DNA from: Antedon mediterranea
Lineage: Eukaryota > Echinodermata > Crinoidea > Comatulida > Antedonidae
Direction: 5' to 3'
DNA: 64,000 bases
NCBI RefSeq assembly: GCF_964355755.1
Contig: NC_092677.1
Location: 23,466,101 to 23,530,100 of the forward strand
Shown: piece after piece, positions 24,702 to 37,589 of the stretch
How positions within the stretch are numbered: the first letter of the stretch is position 1
Layout of the letters: every line of letters begins with the position of its first letter
Made by a program: the position numbers and the translations under genes
Notes under the pieces: model-generated
The model's input: only the letters and a program-made list of their open reading frames with translations
What the model was told of the DNA's origin: nothing
Databases searched by the model: none

Positions 24702-27196
24702 TTAAGCTGTTGCTCCATTCTGTAACACATGCTGTTTTAATCTCTGCATTTCTTATTGTTTTTAGGGTAATATATGCATGCATACACAATAGCAAAATTC
24801 ACAACTGAACTGCTATGGGCAAAAAATTGGTATGGTTCATTCATTGAAGTTGTGGGTTAATTAAGCACTAAATATAAGGTACACTGTACATCAACATTGC
24901 TAAACAGTTGTTACAGTATATGAACATATAGTAGTTACAGTAACTGTTTAAAAAAACAGATGAATACACAAATATGTATTACCAATATATTACAAGTATT
25001 AATGTGTTAAGTATTTCTTTAGAGTACAATAATAAAGTAGTTCTGAATTACAGTAAAACAGATATTGTCTCATACTAAATACAGTTAAAAAACTGAAAGA
25101 TAAAACTTGCTAAATGCAAACACGTCTCTATAGAATTTAAAAATGTATATGTTTGATTAAAAATCATAATTTTGTTGTTTTAAAACATTTTAAAGTTGTT
25201 TACATCCTTTTAAATTAATATTGAAAAATAATTACAATATTTGTGGTTATTACGGTATATTAAATAGTTCTTTCATACAGTTACCAAATTTACATTAACT
25301 GTAGTTTTGTTTAATTGGAGCATTCTTTCAAATTTGAGAAGACCCACACTAAGCTGGGAATCAATTCATTCTTTGCAGGGTATAACATGCAGTTAATTTG
25401 AAAATTTAAATTTGCTGGCTTGAATTGAGCTCATGTACTACTTATAGTAGGAAGGTAAAGAGGAAGATGGAACTAATCTCTCAAATTTAACAGAAACTGC
25501 ATTCAAGAGCAGCAAATGCGGTATACTCTCTCAAAAATAATATAACTGCAGGTACAGTACAGTATCAAAAAGTAATTCATAATTTCATTTACAGGTAGCT
25601 GTTAAAAGAGGATAGTGCCACCCTCCCTCTCTGGTAGTGTCCCATCTTAGGCAAGTTTTTAAGCCCGTTTGATGTGATGTTGTACAGTACTGTTAAGTGT
25701 ACAATTGCTTTTGTGTTTCTTTATTTTTTAAACTGTCCAGACACCAGCAAAAGTGTGTTTCCATAGATCAAGATTGAGCCCCAATGAAACCAAACCATTT
25801 TTACCTGCACTATACCACCATATTGAAAAAAAAGAAGTTCCTGCCAAATATTGCAATTCCTCAATTAACCTTTTCAAGTAGCCTTTCCAGATGGTTTTGT
25901 TCAGTACAAAACACATAATCCTTCTACTACTACACAGTATATATGTGAATTTAAGCGTAGAAATGTTCTGCAATTTTCTTTTTATTCTCCATACCTTTAG
26001 TACAGTACTATGTACAGTATTATAAATATTTTAAAAAGAAAATATACTTTATAGTGAGGTACTGTGGTGCAGTATTTAGAGTATTGGGCATACAGTTGGC
26101 AAGTTCCGCCTTGTTCTTCTCCACCCCAGGTATAGGTACGGGTACTGGTATGTACCGAGAAGGTAACTGTAAGGTGAAACTTGTTAGAAAAGAGTGGCGT
26201 ACAATATGTACCAGGTACCAGTCAGTGTACTGTAAACATGCACAATACTGTAAATTAAGTCTGGCCCAAACGCTAAAGAAAATGGAGATGGGCAGTACAC
26301 AGATTTTCCAACCATCATATCCAAGGGTGTGTATATTGGCAGACATACAGCAGACTTTCACCATGTTAAACATTTATGAGAAAATTGTCTTCCTTATCCT
26401 CCAAGATAAGAAGATGTTAAAAATACATTTAAAATTGGGGTAAACAAGCGTACAGTACACATGCATGTCATTTCTAAATTTAAAATGTAAGATAAACAAA
26501 CCTATCAAACATTCGGGTTAGGGTTAGGTTAAATATAACCGAGGGATACAAAAAGTGTTTACTGGTTGTAACCTGAAAAAAAGTTGAGGCTTGATCTGGC
26601 AATTCAACTTGTAGAATTTTGAATTAATATTTTCGATTTGTTCATTTACTATTTATTTGCTACTGTTGTCGGTTTAAAGTTCATTTTGCTAATGTGATTT
26701 TTACTTGCTTGCTAGTGAAAAAAGGAAGTGAATTTCGATGACAGGTACAATACGAGCTACTGTATTATTATTGTGATTTAGTAATATTCGATAAGGTTTC
26801 ATCTTTGTAACACACACACGACACATGTCACTGTAGTATCGCATCACAGTTAACACATGATTCTACAGTACATTACAGTACATCGCGATCACTATCGCAT
26901 TACTACCAATGGTTTGTTTTTTTAATTTCGCCAACCATGCAATTCGACCAATCAAAAGTTCACCATTCATCGTATCGTCGCACTCATCATCTCGGCCGTT
27001 AAAAAAATGTTTTGATACTGTATCAGTCCTACTGTATACTAGCCTACTGTATTAATTATTTTAAAATATTGTCTTAAGTGCAAATTCAAATTTGAATGTT
27101 TTTTTTTCTGCGAAAAATGTTTACATATGATATTATATCAATTTTTTTTAATTTAAAGTATTAAATTTACAAGAAAAATTTGAAGAAAAAACCTAC
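24702..27196. other. Putative intron of the PSKH1-like gene
   Basis: Everything directly left of the splice donor at 27191-27196 should be intron on the minus strand. I searched for the next exon (kinase subdomains X-XI ending in a HPW motif) and found no convincing one here or further left. 26515-26530 has two and a half TTAGGG-like units, too few to matter. Confidence 0.5.
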
Positions 27197-28045
27197 CTCT
27201 CCAGTATATGAATATTTTGCCCGTAATATTTTTCTATATAATCTAGTTCTATTGTCATCATCAAATGGCATTCTACCACTTAAGAGGATATAGGTAACTA
27301 CACCTAGTGCCCAAAGGTCTACTGCGTTTGTATACGACTTCCGACATAAAATCTCCGGTGCAATATATTCAGGAGTTCCACACGTTGTATTCATCATTAC
27401 ATCATCACCACCTTTACGACAACTTGCTAATCCAAAGTCTGTTATCATTATTTTGGAATTTTTTCCTGGATGATAATATAGTAAATTTTCCGGTTTAATG
27501 TCTCGGTGTGTAATTCCTAAATTGTGCAAGTACTTGACAGCATCCAACACCATTCTCAGTACCTGAGTTGCATCCCTTTCATTAAAATTTCCCTTAGCAA
27601 CAACACGGTCAAATAGTTCTCCACCAGTTGCGAGTTCCATTACCATATATATTCTGTCTTTACTATCAAAAACTTCTATTAATTGGATAATGTGTGAATG
27701 CCTTACTCTTCTAAGAATTGATAGTTCTGTTTCACAAACCTCTTTGCCCTCCTTTCTTTTTTCTACCATTTTAATTGCATAAGGTTGCTTAGTCGTTCGA
27801 TGTTCAACACGAACCACCCGGCTAAAACTTCCAGTTCCAATTAATGCTTTAATTACATATTTAGCCGTCACTCTCGGATCAACCTTTACTTTGTATTTAT
27901 GTACTTTTGGTCTGCTGGTATTGTCTGGTTTAGAGTAAGGAGTTACAACTCCACTTCCAAAACCCGTAGTTTCCACATGTTTTACGAAGTCCTTCTTACC
28001 AATAATCGGGGAATCAGGGGCTAGCTTTCCACTACCGCAGCCCAT
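27197..28045 (-). CDS. PSKH1-like Ser/Thr protein kinase, first coding exon
   Basis: This exon encodes 283 residues of a CaMK-group kinase most like PSKH1, a Golgi/centrosome and nuclear-speckle kinase in vertebrates. Start chosen at 28045: MGCGSGK gives Gly2 and Cys3, the myristoylation/palmitoylation signal of PSKH1; the in-frame upstream ATG at 28132 would bury it. Motifs: PRVTAKYVIKALIG then the glycine loop GTGSFSRVV (about 70-78), Lys92 in AIKM, alpha-C Glu in CETELSILRRV, HRDIKPEN (180-187), DFG (203-205), TCGTPEYIAPE (221-231), and DLWALGVVTYILLSG. The frame ends at TYTGE-type text, where GAG|GTAGGT is a consensus splice donor (27196 downward). PSKH1 continues with PWPSV at this point, so the last kinase subdomains and C-tail are on a further exon not found in the window. 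Catalytic residues are intact. Confidence 0.93.
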
Positions 28046-29452
28046 CTTGGAAGCGATTGCCCGTGTTGGATCGACTGCCAGAACTAAGTACGGTAGGCTC
28101 AGGCATAACTCGATATAAGCAAGCACAAACAACGAATTTTCATTGCAACTAGATGCTTAAAATATCTATCAACCATCCAAGATCCATATCAGTTTAAAAG
28201 TTAAGGTTACTTCTTATTACTAGAATCACAATTCTGTGTTTTAACACTTAAAGTTCACTACCCAACGCCTGTCATATTCACCATGCTAACCACTATGTTT
28301 TTCTTATGTTTTGGTAGGTTCTTTGGTAGTTGCTTACGATCGGAGAAGACGATATTCATCCGCGGTGGTACCAAATGTAATGCGGTTTCTATATTCTCTT
28401 TTGACCTTCAAGAACACAAGATTACTACAGTATTTGAAGTGTATGTTTTAAATTACAAACAGCCAAAAACAACAGATTTATTTCTTTATTTTAACTTTAT
28501 CTATTGTTTGAATCGATGACTCATAATTTAAACAGTTGTAAATGATCATAGTTAAAATGAGTAATACACTCATCTCTGTGTTTACAAAATTATAATTTGT
28601 ATTTTGTGGTTGGTAAAACTTAGAAGAGACAGGACATTTTATGTACAGTAACAGTAATGTATATATATTTTTCTAAATAAGCAAAAAAAAAGTATCATTC
28701 CAATTTACAGTTTTGTTAAATGTTTCAGTTGAAAGAAAGAGGTTGGAGAGGGCGACAAAAGGTTGCAAACTTTGTATATATTTTTATTTTTATGAAAACT
28801 TCAATCATCATCATTAATTTAATTGTGTACTGTAGGCCTACTATAAAACATAGTTTGAATTTATTTGTCAGTTACAATTATTAATAATTTTCCATATAGT
28901 TCAGTCGTGGGAATATAATCGCAATAATGCGAAGAGTGGTTAAAACGTCACAAATGTGTCAAAGTACGGTATGCACTATCGCACCGCTTATCTTATGTTG
29001 ATTAATTGAAACAGACACTGATTATTTTTTTCTAATAGAAAAAAAATGTAAAACATGTCACCATGATTGTAGATTTTCAGTTGGTAAAAAAAGAGAGATT
29101 ATTTATAGACTCTAATGAATTCAAATACAGTGGAAGCAATTTGCCAAAAGGAAATTTCAGATCTAAATTTGGTAATGAAGTTAGCTAAGCTTTTTTTAGT
29201 TTACTTGTTATAACATAATAAGGCAATTACATGCCGAACGAGAGATTTAATTTACTCTGGAACACAAGGGAACTAAAGTGCAGCATTATAGTATTTGAAA
29301 ATTATATATCTAGGGCAGTACATGACCTGTTGATGTATTAATACATATGGACATACTAATAAATATATTAACTCTGATAACAAAAAGTGTTTATTAGAAG
29401 TGTAAACACATATGGTTCTTGGAAACTTACAATGCCTCACATAGTGGCCAAA
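28046..29452. other. Upstream region of the PSKH1-like gene, no exon identified
   Basis: This would hold the 5' UTR and promoter of the minus-strand kinase gene. I see no TATA box with usable spacing or CpG cluster. The open stretch at 28283-28519 (plus) has no family features. Confidence 0.5.
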
Positions 29453-29810
29453 TCTGGCATAATTATGCCGTCTGGCATAATTTTGACCATCTGGCATCTG
29501 GCATTTATGCTAGGCATAATTTTATGAAATCTGGCACAATCTGGCATAATTTGAAAAACGCAAACATACAACATATTCACCACGATTTAGCATATTATCT
29601 GGCATAATTTGTACACAATCTAGCATAATTTGGCTGAAAACCCGAAGAGCTTTTTTTTTTTTTTTTTTTTTTTTGGCTTCCCACCTTTGTGGTACATAAA
29701 ACATACACATAAACCGCCCTCTTATTCACTGTTTTGGTGCACTTTTAGCCTTAATTGTGTCTGGCATAATCTGGCATAATTTTGTGCTGCCACCTAGCAT
29801 AATTTCATTT
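29453..29810. repeat. ctggcataat-rich low-complexity block
   Basis: The word ctggcataat and close variants (tagcataat, aggcataat, ctggcacaat) recur over a dozen times at irregular spacing, with a run of about 24 T at 29651-29674 in the middle. Short ORFs on both strands are by-products. It may be a decayed minisatellite or the interior of an unknown element. Confidence 0.7.
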
Positions 29811-30852
29811 CGCTCGCTGGCCACACTGATGCCTCAGGAAATTTACTTAAGTGGGAAGTATGAAGGAATGAGCACCTATCATCTCTTGATAATTTGAAAA
29901 CAATCATAACGGTACCATTACGTCAGAGTATGGCAAAACGTCTGACCAATTAACATAGCTCCTTGACACAAACTACATATTTCTCAGTAGTTAACATTTA
30001 CTGTATCAACAATCAAATTACGTTAAATGCCAGCCACCTGTACCAACTATACAATAACATTTATATTGCCACCATTACTATCAAATAGATTTAACCAAAC
30101 ATTCATTTTTTGATTATTATTATTATTAATTAGAGGAATAATGAACAAATTGTGGTGTTGAGAATTTAAATTTATTTATTTATTTATTCAGCATCCATTC
30201 AACAATACATTAAAAATACAAACAAAGAAAAAAAACAAACATTTGGAATTTTAAAATTGAATAAAACCAAAGTGAATGGATGCAAGGACGACCCATAAAA
30301 TTGACATGTCAATTTATTTCCAATTCATTGTAACAAGTCTGCAATTTTGTAGAGGGCGTGATTTAGGAAATAATTGTGAATCTGGATGTTTCCAGAGAGT
30401 GTGTCGAACCAATCTATCTTTGGCGAAATATCTGAGACCATTAGGATAAGTAACTGAGAGGATTAATTCCACAAAAATTTAGCATTGTGTCTGTCTAGAT
30501 TCCATGCTCATCTCAACTCCCAACATCATAACAAGTGGTTTGTTATAATGGCCGTCATCAAGGCACAACCATTGATAAAACAAATGTTGGTAGTGTTTGC
30601 ACACCTTTTGCTTTATTATATCATGTGAAAGACTGGATGGAGACATGGATAAAATAAGCTATTCTCCAGGTATGTAGCAGGCACATTTTTTCCATTTCAA
30701 AATCACAGGCTTAAAATTCAAATATGCTTGGAAGTTGCTATTTAAAAAAATTTAAATAAATAAAGAAAATAATGTAACAATTTAAAAATGGTAGAAGTGA
30801 GCTAAATCTAAATATTAAACTTGTAAATGATGCGTATGAGAAAAGGCTTTAC
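29811..30852. other. No gene seen
   Basis: Non-coding by inspection, with a (ttta)n tract at about 30172-30188. Confidence 0.5.
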
Positions 30853-30908
30853 CTAATTTGTGATCCCGTCACAAGATTCACATATTTCTGGGATCTGCCT
30901 TCGTCCAT
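30853..30908 (-). CDS. Candidate small coding exon, unknown gene
   Basis: On the minus strand an ATG at 30908 opens MDEGRSQKYVNLVTGSQI, then AG|GTAAAG, a plausible splice donor (exon end 30853). The frame is open upstream to 31130 as well (KKQQWQEIIKK before the Met), so the start is uncertain. The composition is more protein-like than neighbouring ORFs and the DNA upstream is locally richer in CpG. I do not recognise a family and found no partner exon before the kinase exon, so this may be chance. Confidence 0.2.
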
Positions 30909-31182
30909 TTTCTTTATTATTTCTTGCCATTGTTGTTTTTTGTTACTTTTAACTCTAGGCCTAATAGTAAAATAATAGGAAGTAATGTCAATGTTATTGA
31001 CGCGGTTTACAGGCGCGATGTTATTAGCCAAAGTTAAGAAAATAATGGAGGATAACTCACACCTGTTGAATGATAAATATGTTGTTAATAAATCAGGTAA
31101 AATTCTATTCCACTTGATGTAGAAAATCATTTGTCCACAACTCTATACCCTAACCCTCAACATATCAAAGATAGTTTGTTTT

Positions 31183-31355
31183 TTGTTTTCCTTCTGTAAA
31201 CATAACTTTTTTACTAATATAGTTTTAATGTATTGTATTGATATTTTTAATGTTTTATATGTTGTATGTGTTTTTAAGCATCAAGGAAAACAAATTTCAT
31301 GTTCGCCTTGTTGTGTTCATGACAATAAAGATTTATCTTATCTTATCTTACTTTT
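31183..31355 (+). repeat. Probable LINE 3' tail
   Basis: The sequence ends with gacaataaagatttatctta followed by tatct units, the type of short-repeat tail seen at 3' ends of L2/CR1-like LINEs. No reverse transcriptase is attached, so it is a 5'-truncated copy or look-alike. Confidence 0.4.
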
Positions 31356-32094
31356 TGTCTTTTGGATGTTAATAAATGTTCTTTGAATTGAATTCTGCAA
31401 AATCTCCACTTTATTCTTGTTGAACTTATGTATGTTACCACCTACATGTTGAACTGTTGTTTAAATAAAGATATAGGATAGAAAAACAGAAAGTATATTT
31501 ACAAAACAATTTATATTTAGTATTTTACAACACATTAATATAAAGAATCAGGCATGAAAAAAAAGTATCAAATTTGTGAAAGTTTTTAAAAAGAAGAGTG
31601 TTTCAAGTCAATTTAATAAAGAAAGAGTAAAATGACTCTTTCCCAATTTAATTGTTTGAATTGCTGTAAGGAAGTGATGGAAGTAATCAATCCATCTGCC
31701 ACAAATGTTCTATGTGCTATCAGGGAAGAGTTAAATTATTATTATTAATTTAACTCTTCCCTGGTGCTACCTCTAAACAAAAACCCCCTCCCCACCCACC
31801 AAACTTCCTCTATATATATGATTTCTACTCTTCTACTCTATTTGATAACATTCTCTATTTCATTTTAATTTTTGAAAAAAATCAGAAACAAAGAGCCTTT
31901 TCTTAAGTAAAGTTTTTATTTAACGATACATTGAATAGACCGATAAAAGATTTCATATTATAATCAAAGGTATGAGTTGACATTATTCAACAAACAAGTA
32001 TTTAAAGTCTGGCTGAATAAAATTGTCACATCTATTGCTGATATGGGGTTTTTTCTATCTAAATACAGCATATCATTGTTGCAGTATAACAAAG
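31356..32094. other. No gene seen
   Basis: Non-coding. A short inverted repeat (ttaactcttccc/gggaagagttaa) lies at about 31719-31760. Confidence 0.5.
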
Positions 32095-32098
32095 TTAA

Positions 32099-32271
32099 GG
32101 CGTGGTTCCCACTAGCGACGCAACACAAGGACGTAACGCAAGTGAATTGACCAATCACAAGCGATGGCTTATTCGCTTGTGATTGCTAACTGTCTATAAC
32201 TTCGCTTGTCATTGGTTAAAACGCTTGCGTTGCGTTTACGTCCTTGCGTTACGTTCTAGTGGGAACCAAGC
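32099..32271. mobile_element. 173-bp MITE with TTAA target duplication
   Basis: TTAA lies on both sides (32095-32098, 32272-32275). The ends mirror each other: ggttcccactag near 32104 and ctagtgggaacc near 32258, with further matching words such as caaggacgtaacgcaag inside. The whole element folds on itself. TTAA duplications are typical of piggyBac and Kolobok superfamilies. Confidence 0.8.
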
Positions 32272-32275
32272 TTAA

Positions 32276-33317
32276 AGCTTCAAAAATAATATCTATCAAC
32301 CTTCAAATACTGACAGTTAATACTTTGCATTCATAAATATTGATTAACACAGTATTATATATGTTCTTATCAAATATTAGACCAAATAAACTTTGCCTTT
32401 ATTAGAATTTGCATTTAAGAGTAAGAAAAGCAAAACCTTTTTTTACTTTTTTAAACAGTTTATATTAATAAATTTAAATTTAAATATTATCAAATCTGAA
32501 GATGTAAACTTTATCAAAATTGGTTATATTGATAGAGTACAACAAATAATTGATAGAAGTGTTACAACATACATGTTTGTTTTTAAGACAGAAAAGGTAA
32601 TTGTAAATGAATTAAACACTATTTGTATGATGCGAAAAATAATAATTTAAATATACAAATTCAAATCACATACAAATACTCTTTTTATTTATATTACATT
32701 ATTATGTTGTTAATATTTATTATAATTTAGTATGTGAATATCATATTGCTTCTTGCAAATTGCTAAATATCTAAGTACATAGTTAATTAAAGGTAATTAA
32801 ACAGTAAGTAGTAGTTATAAACTAATTTATGCAAATGTATTCATGATTATTCATAAGGTGCCCATTATAAGTATGCTGGTTAAACTAGGCTGCCATTTAG
32901 AATGTCATAAAGACAGAAGATGTCCATTATAATAAGGACAAATAAAATTAATTTACAAAGTGAATTAGTTTATAGTTCAATCGTATATACATTCTTTATC
33001 ATATTCTTTTAATCCTATTCTTTGTTATCAATACAATCTTAATCAGTTGAACGCTACTACATCTATTTTTCTGTCATTAAGCTTTAAGAAACCCCTCAGG
33101 TGGTCTATTATTTGTTTGCAACCTTTTGGTTGAGGGGATAGCTCATCTTTGGGAGTATGTTGTGTACTATTTACCCCATTTGGAACACCTGTCAACTCCA
33201 CCCACTCACCCAATTTCGTCCTGAAAATAGTACTTTCACAATGACTTTATCTTATCAAATACATTAAAAAAAGTGTTATTAGTTGCGTTATATAAATGCT
33301 CATATTTTAAGGCTACA
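32276..33317. other. No gene seen
   Basis: AT-rich sequence before the satellite; no feature supported. Confidence 0.5.
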
Positions 33318-34549
33318 TCCGACTCAATGTTAGATAAGTTCTGTTCATACTTCAGGGTATGTTCAGACTCATAGTGTTAGATAAGTTCTGTTCATACTTC
33401 AGGGTATGTTCAGACCGACAGTGTTAGATAAGTTCTGTTCATACTTCAGGGTATGTTCAGACCGACAGTGTTAGATAAGTTCTGTTCATACTTCAGGGTA
33501 TGTTCAGACCGACAGTGTTAGATAAGTTCTGTTCATACTTCAGGGTATGTTCAGACTCATAGTGTTAGATAAGTTCTGTTCATACTTCAGGGTATGTTCA
33601 GACTCATAGTGTTAGATAAGTTCTGTTCATACTTCAGGGTATGTTCAGACCGACAGTGTTAGATAAGTTCTGTTCATACTTCAGGGTATGTTCAGACCGA
33701 CAGTGTTAGATAAGTTCTGTTCATACTTCAGGGTATGTTCAGACCGACAGTGTTAGATAAGTTCTGTTCATACTTCAGGGTATGTTCAGACCGACAGTGT
33801 TAGATAAGTTCTGTTCATACTTCAGGGTATGTTCAGACCGACAGTGTTAGATAAGTTCTGTTCATACTTCAGGGTATGTTCAGACCGACAGTGTTAGATA
33901 AGTTCTGTTCATACTTCAGGGTATGTTCAGACCGACAGTGTTAGATAAGTTCTGTTCATACTTCAGGGTATGTTCAGACCGACAGTGTTAGATAAGTTCT
34001 GTTCATACTTCAGGGTATGTTCAGACCGACAGTGTTAGATAAGTTCTGTTCATACTTCAGGGTATGTTCAGACCGACAGTGTTAGATAAGTTCTGTTCAT
34101 ACTTCAGGGTATGTTCAGACCGACAGTGTTAGATAAGTTCTGTTCATACTTCAGGGTATGTTCAGACTCATAGTGTTAGATAAGTTCTGTTCATACTTCA
34201 GGGTATGTTCAGACTCATAGTGTTAGATAAGTTCTGTTCATACTTCAGGGTATGTTCAGACCGACAGTGTTAGATAAGTTCTGTTCATACTTCAGGGTAT
34301 GTTCAGACCGACAGTGTTAGATAAGTTCTGTTCATACTTCAGGGTATGTTCAGACCGACAGTGTTAGATAAGTTCTGTTCATACTTCAGGGTATGTTCAG
34401 ACCGACAGTGTTAGATAAGTTCTGTTCATACTTCAGGGTATGTTCAGACCGACAGTGTTAGATAAGTTCTTCTCATACTGTACTTTAGGCTATGTTCAGA
34501 CTCACAGTGTTAAATATTCTGCTTCTATTAGGGTATTTTCAGACTCTTA
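33318..34549. repeat. 47-bp satellite, 25 copies
   Basis: The monomer gttagataagttctgttcat.. recurs every 47 bp from 33329 to 34457 with no length change. Two variants of one 7-bp segment occur (actcata, T; accgaca, C) in the order T, CCC, TT, 11 C, TT, CCCCC. Apart from that segment copies are nearly identical, so amplification is recent. Only the last copies before 34550 are diverged. The array continues beyond an inserted element at 35480. Confidence 0.95.
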
Positions 34550-35479
34550 CGCCCGTATTCTTAAACCGGACTTTAGTCGTAGTTCAAAGTTCGACTTGAA
34601 AAAGTCGTAGTTCGAGCTATTACTTCAAATTCGATTCAAAAACGAAGTATTCGAAGTTTGCAGTTCGACTTAATGAAGTCGAGCTTTTAGTCGAGTTGCA
34701 CACGTCTGGGTAACAAAGGCTAAACATTAGCCAATGACAAGAGAGTATTTGAGGAGCAGACGAAATTTTGCGCATTGATATCACTTTCCATTTTCTTACA
34801 AAACTTTTTACGCATCAGGACTATATACATGAAAAATAATTTTAATCGTTAATTATTAGAACAAGATCAGTATTAATTTAACAGTGAAGTACTTTTAATT
34901 AACAACAAACAAAATCTTCAAAATATATTTAGGAACCATGGCGGTACGGTAACTTTCATATTTTCTAGGCCCCCAACAAAGTATGATCGCGACGAACCAC
35001 GCACTTCCTAGCGTGACAAGAAAGCGCTAGGCCCCCTAAACATTCCATCGCGTGGCGAATTGCCGCATCTCCCATTGTCGCTATGGCGTGACGTAGTTCA
35101 AGTCGGACTTGCGCGAAGAAAATAATGTAATTTGTATACAGTTGTAAATAAAGATGATTTTCATTATTATAACTTATACCAATGTATATTTAATTAAGCT
35201 AATATAAATATAGATATTTCATTCTTCAATATCTGGCCAATATAACAACTCAATGACTGTTACGTTTTTTTATAAACATCGTTTAAAAACCATTTAGTCG
35301 ACCATTTAGCCTGCCCCCTCCAGGACTAAAAAAATCGATCAAAATCCGTCTCGATTTAGTCGAGGTTGGCCCGATTTAGTCGTTGATTTAGTTGAAGTTC
35401 GGTTTATGAATTAAAATGACATCATTTTTTTTAGTTTTAGCTCGAACTACGACTAAAGTCCGGTTTAAGAATACGGGCG
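34550..35479. mobile_element. 930-bp TIR element inserted in the satellite
   Basis: Perfect 36-bp terminal inverted repeats start cgcccgtattcttaaaccgg and end in the reverse complement at 35479. Satellite sequence lies on both sides. Flanking tta and ata could be a decayed 3-bp duplication (Harbinger-like) or a TA duplication. The ends carry several tagtcga/tcgacta words. Interior ORFs are absent, so it is non-autonomous. Confidence 0.85.
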
Positions 35480-35848
35480 ATAGTGTTAGATAAGTTCTGC
35501 TCATACTGTAAAGGCTGTGCTCAGAATCAAAGTTTTAGATGAGTTCTGCTCATACTGTAAAGGCTGTGCTCAGAATCAAAGTTTTAGATGAGTTCTGCTC
35601 ATGTACTGTAAATTAAGGCTGTGTTCAGAATCAAAGTTTTAGATGAGTTCTGCCGATGTACTGTAAAGGCTATATTCGGACTAACAACGTTAAATAAGTT
35701 CTGTTCATACTTTAGGGAATGTTCAGACTCACTGTGCTACTGTAAATATTCTGCTCATACTGTAATGGTATAGTCAGACTCACAGTGGTAGATAAATTCT
35801 GCTGATACTATAAGCATATGTTCAGATTCAGTGTTAGATATTGTATGT
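35480..35848. repeat. Diverged right part of the satellite
   Basis: About seven degenerate monomers of the same family, with ctgctcatactgtaaaggct in place of ctgttcatacttcagggtat, and irregular length. They contrast sharply with the uniform copies left of the inserted element. Confidence 0.85.
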
Positions 35849-37589
35849 ATATTTGTTACTATCTCTGCTGTGTATATAAGAGGTCGAATTTCTGATTTTC
35901 TATATTGAACCAAATAAAGAATAATAATAATAATTACCTACACAAACATTTTTGAATAATACTGTTCTATTTTTTATAAAATAAATGGTATCATCCCTCA
36001 CATTGCCATTGAACTCTTTCTTTATTTAGGCCTACAAGCAGGTCACTGAGCCTGAGTGTCGATCTACTGTAGGCATAGTTCACATAATACTAAATCACTT
36101 CATGGAAAACAAACCCAGTCAACGCCAACCCAATTGAGTTTTAGCCAATAAGACGTGGCACTGACAGATTGAAAGTGATAGACCCTATGTACTCAATAGT
36201 AACAACGCCTCGTATATAGATGTCCGAGATCAAAGCAGTGATAATGATTGTGGTAACTCATGAAATTTGATTGTTTCATAGGATTCACTGTTGCCTTTCT
36301 GCTTCATCAATAACATACTGCTGTAAACAACTGTAGTTGTAAATTCTATTTTTAGGTATGTCCTGTGACGATCATTTTGTCAATAATTCATTTTCTTTTA
36401 TAAACGCTTAGTTTATAAAAACTGATGTTTTTTTTTCTGTACAAAATAAATTGTTCGGAATTCAGGAATTTCTTTTTTCATACTGAAATGAGTGATACTG
36501 GGCCTTCCAGTTTGGGATGTTGGCTTTTGGAGATTCCACTGTATAACAATTTTCAAAGTATAAAAAGTTCACAACCGAAAACTTGAACATGTAATGACAA
36601 CACTTTTTGCATTCAATTACCTTCTACAAATCATTTACTCCTAAGACTATATAAATGATGAATTTGCTATTTTCATATATGTGTACAGTACTGTTTGTAC
36701 CCTTAGGCAAGGTGCTTTCTCTCATTGCCTTGCCTTTGGATTGGACATAAAGATGTTGGTCCCATGTACATAAAAATATTTGAAAGGGGTAAGAAAATCG
36801 TCTCCTGGCATGCTGATAACTCAAATTTCCCTCAATTCAAGTTAAACAGAGAACCATAATAATAATAATAAACAGTATTTATAGCGCCTAATGGATCACT
36901 GACCCCTCTAGGTGCTTTACATAGGACCTTAACTAATGGTAATAAACTATCCCCCGCCGGACACCATTCCGGTATTTCTTAGTCGAGGTTTCGGGGATAC
37001 ATTTGAATGTTGAAGATGATAAGTATGTAAACAATGCTGGTTCTATTGTCAGTGGCTTCCGAGAAAAATCATTGATACGTTTCCATTGAATGCTAAATTG
37101 GTCAATATCTACAAAACATCTATTATCTGATACACATGATACCAAATGTTTGCATATTTATAAAGCTCAAATCAACGTGGAAGTTCAAAGTCAACAACTT
37201 GCATACATAAAATGTACATTTTTACAAATTCATTGTCGTTTTAAAAGCAATTTTGAAAAATATTGCAAAAGCCTCAGTTTGAACATACGGCGAAAAAGCA
37301 GACTGTTCCAGCGTATAAACGCATATTATAAGTTCTTTCTTCTTGCGTTTCTTTGATTCTTTGCATACTAGTTCCAGCTATCTTGTTATACTGTTAATCG
37401 CTGTAGTCGTTTTGTTGTCTTTTCAAAGGGCTCCTGTAAAATATAAAATGAAGTATTTAATATTATAATTAACTTTATTGCACAAGTATTGTGGTGTTCA
37501 AATAAGTAATAGTTTTCATTTGTTGTCAATCAAAAGTACTTTATATTTATCCTCCTTGTTTAAGTTTAACGACTCCCTCAACCTGAAAT
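35849..37589. other. No gene seen
   Basis: Contains a probable retroelement tail (aataaagaataataataat at about 35914-35935), an (aat)n tract near 36858 and short dispersed-repeat text after it (tttatagcgcctaatggatc). The open stretches 36933-37145 (minus) and 37090-37356 (plus) lack family features. Confidence 0.5.

Noticed and set aside
24437-24808. 123-codon ORF on the plus strand
   Set aside because: It spans a 55-bp direct duplication, has no family resemblance and lies in the putative PSKH1 intron; a chance frame.
26310-26345. HPW motif on the minus strand as the PSKH1 last exon
   Set aside because: In that frame HPW is followed at once by Ile and a stop, and nothing upstream resembles kinase subdomains X-XI.
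26515-26530. Interstitial telomere-like gggttagggttagg
   Set aside because: Only about two and a half units; too short to distinguish from chance.
33318-34549. CRISPR-like regular repeats
   Set aside because: There are no unique spacers; the whole 47-bp unit repeats head to tail and lies in animal DNA.
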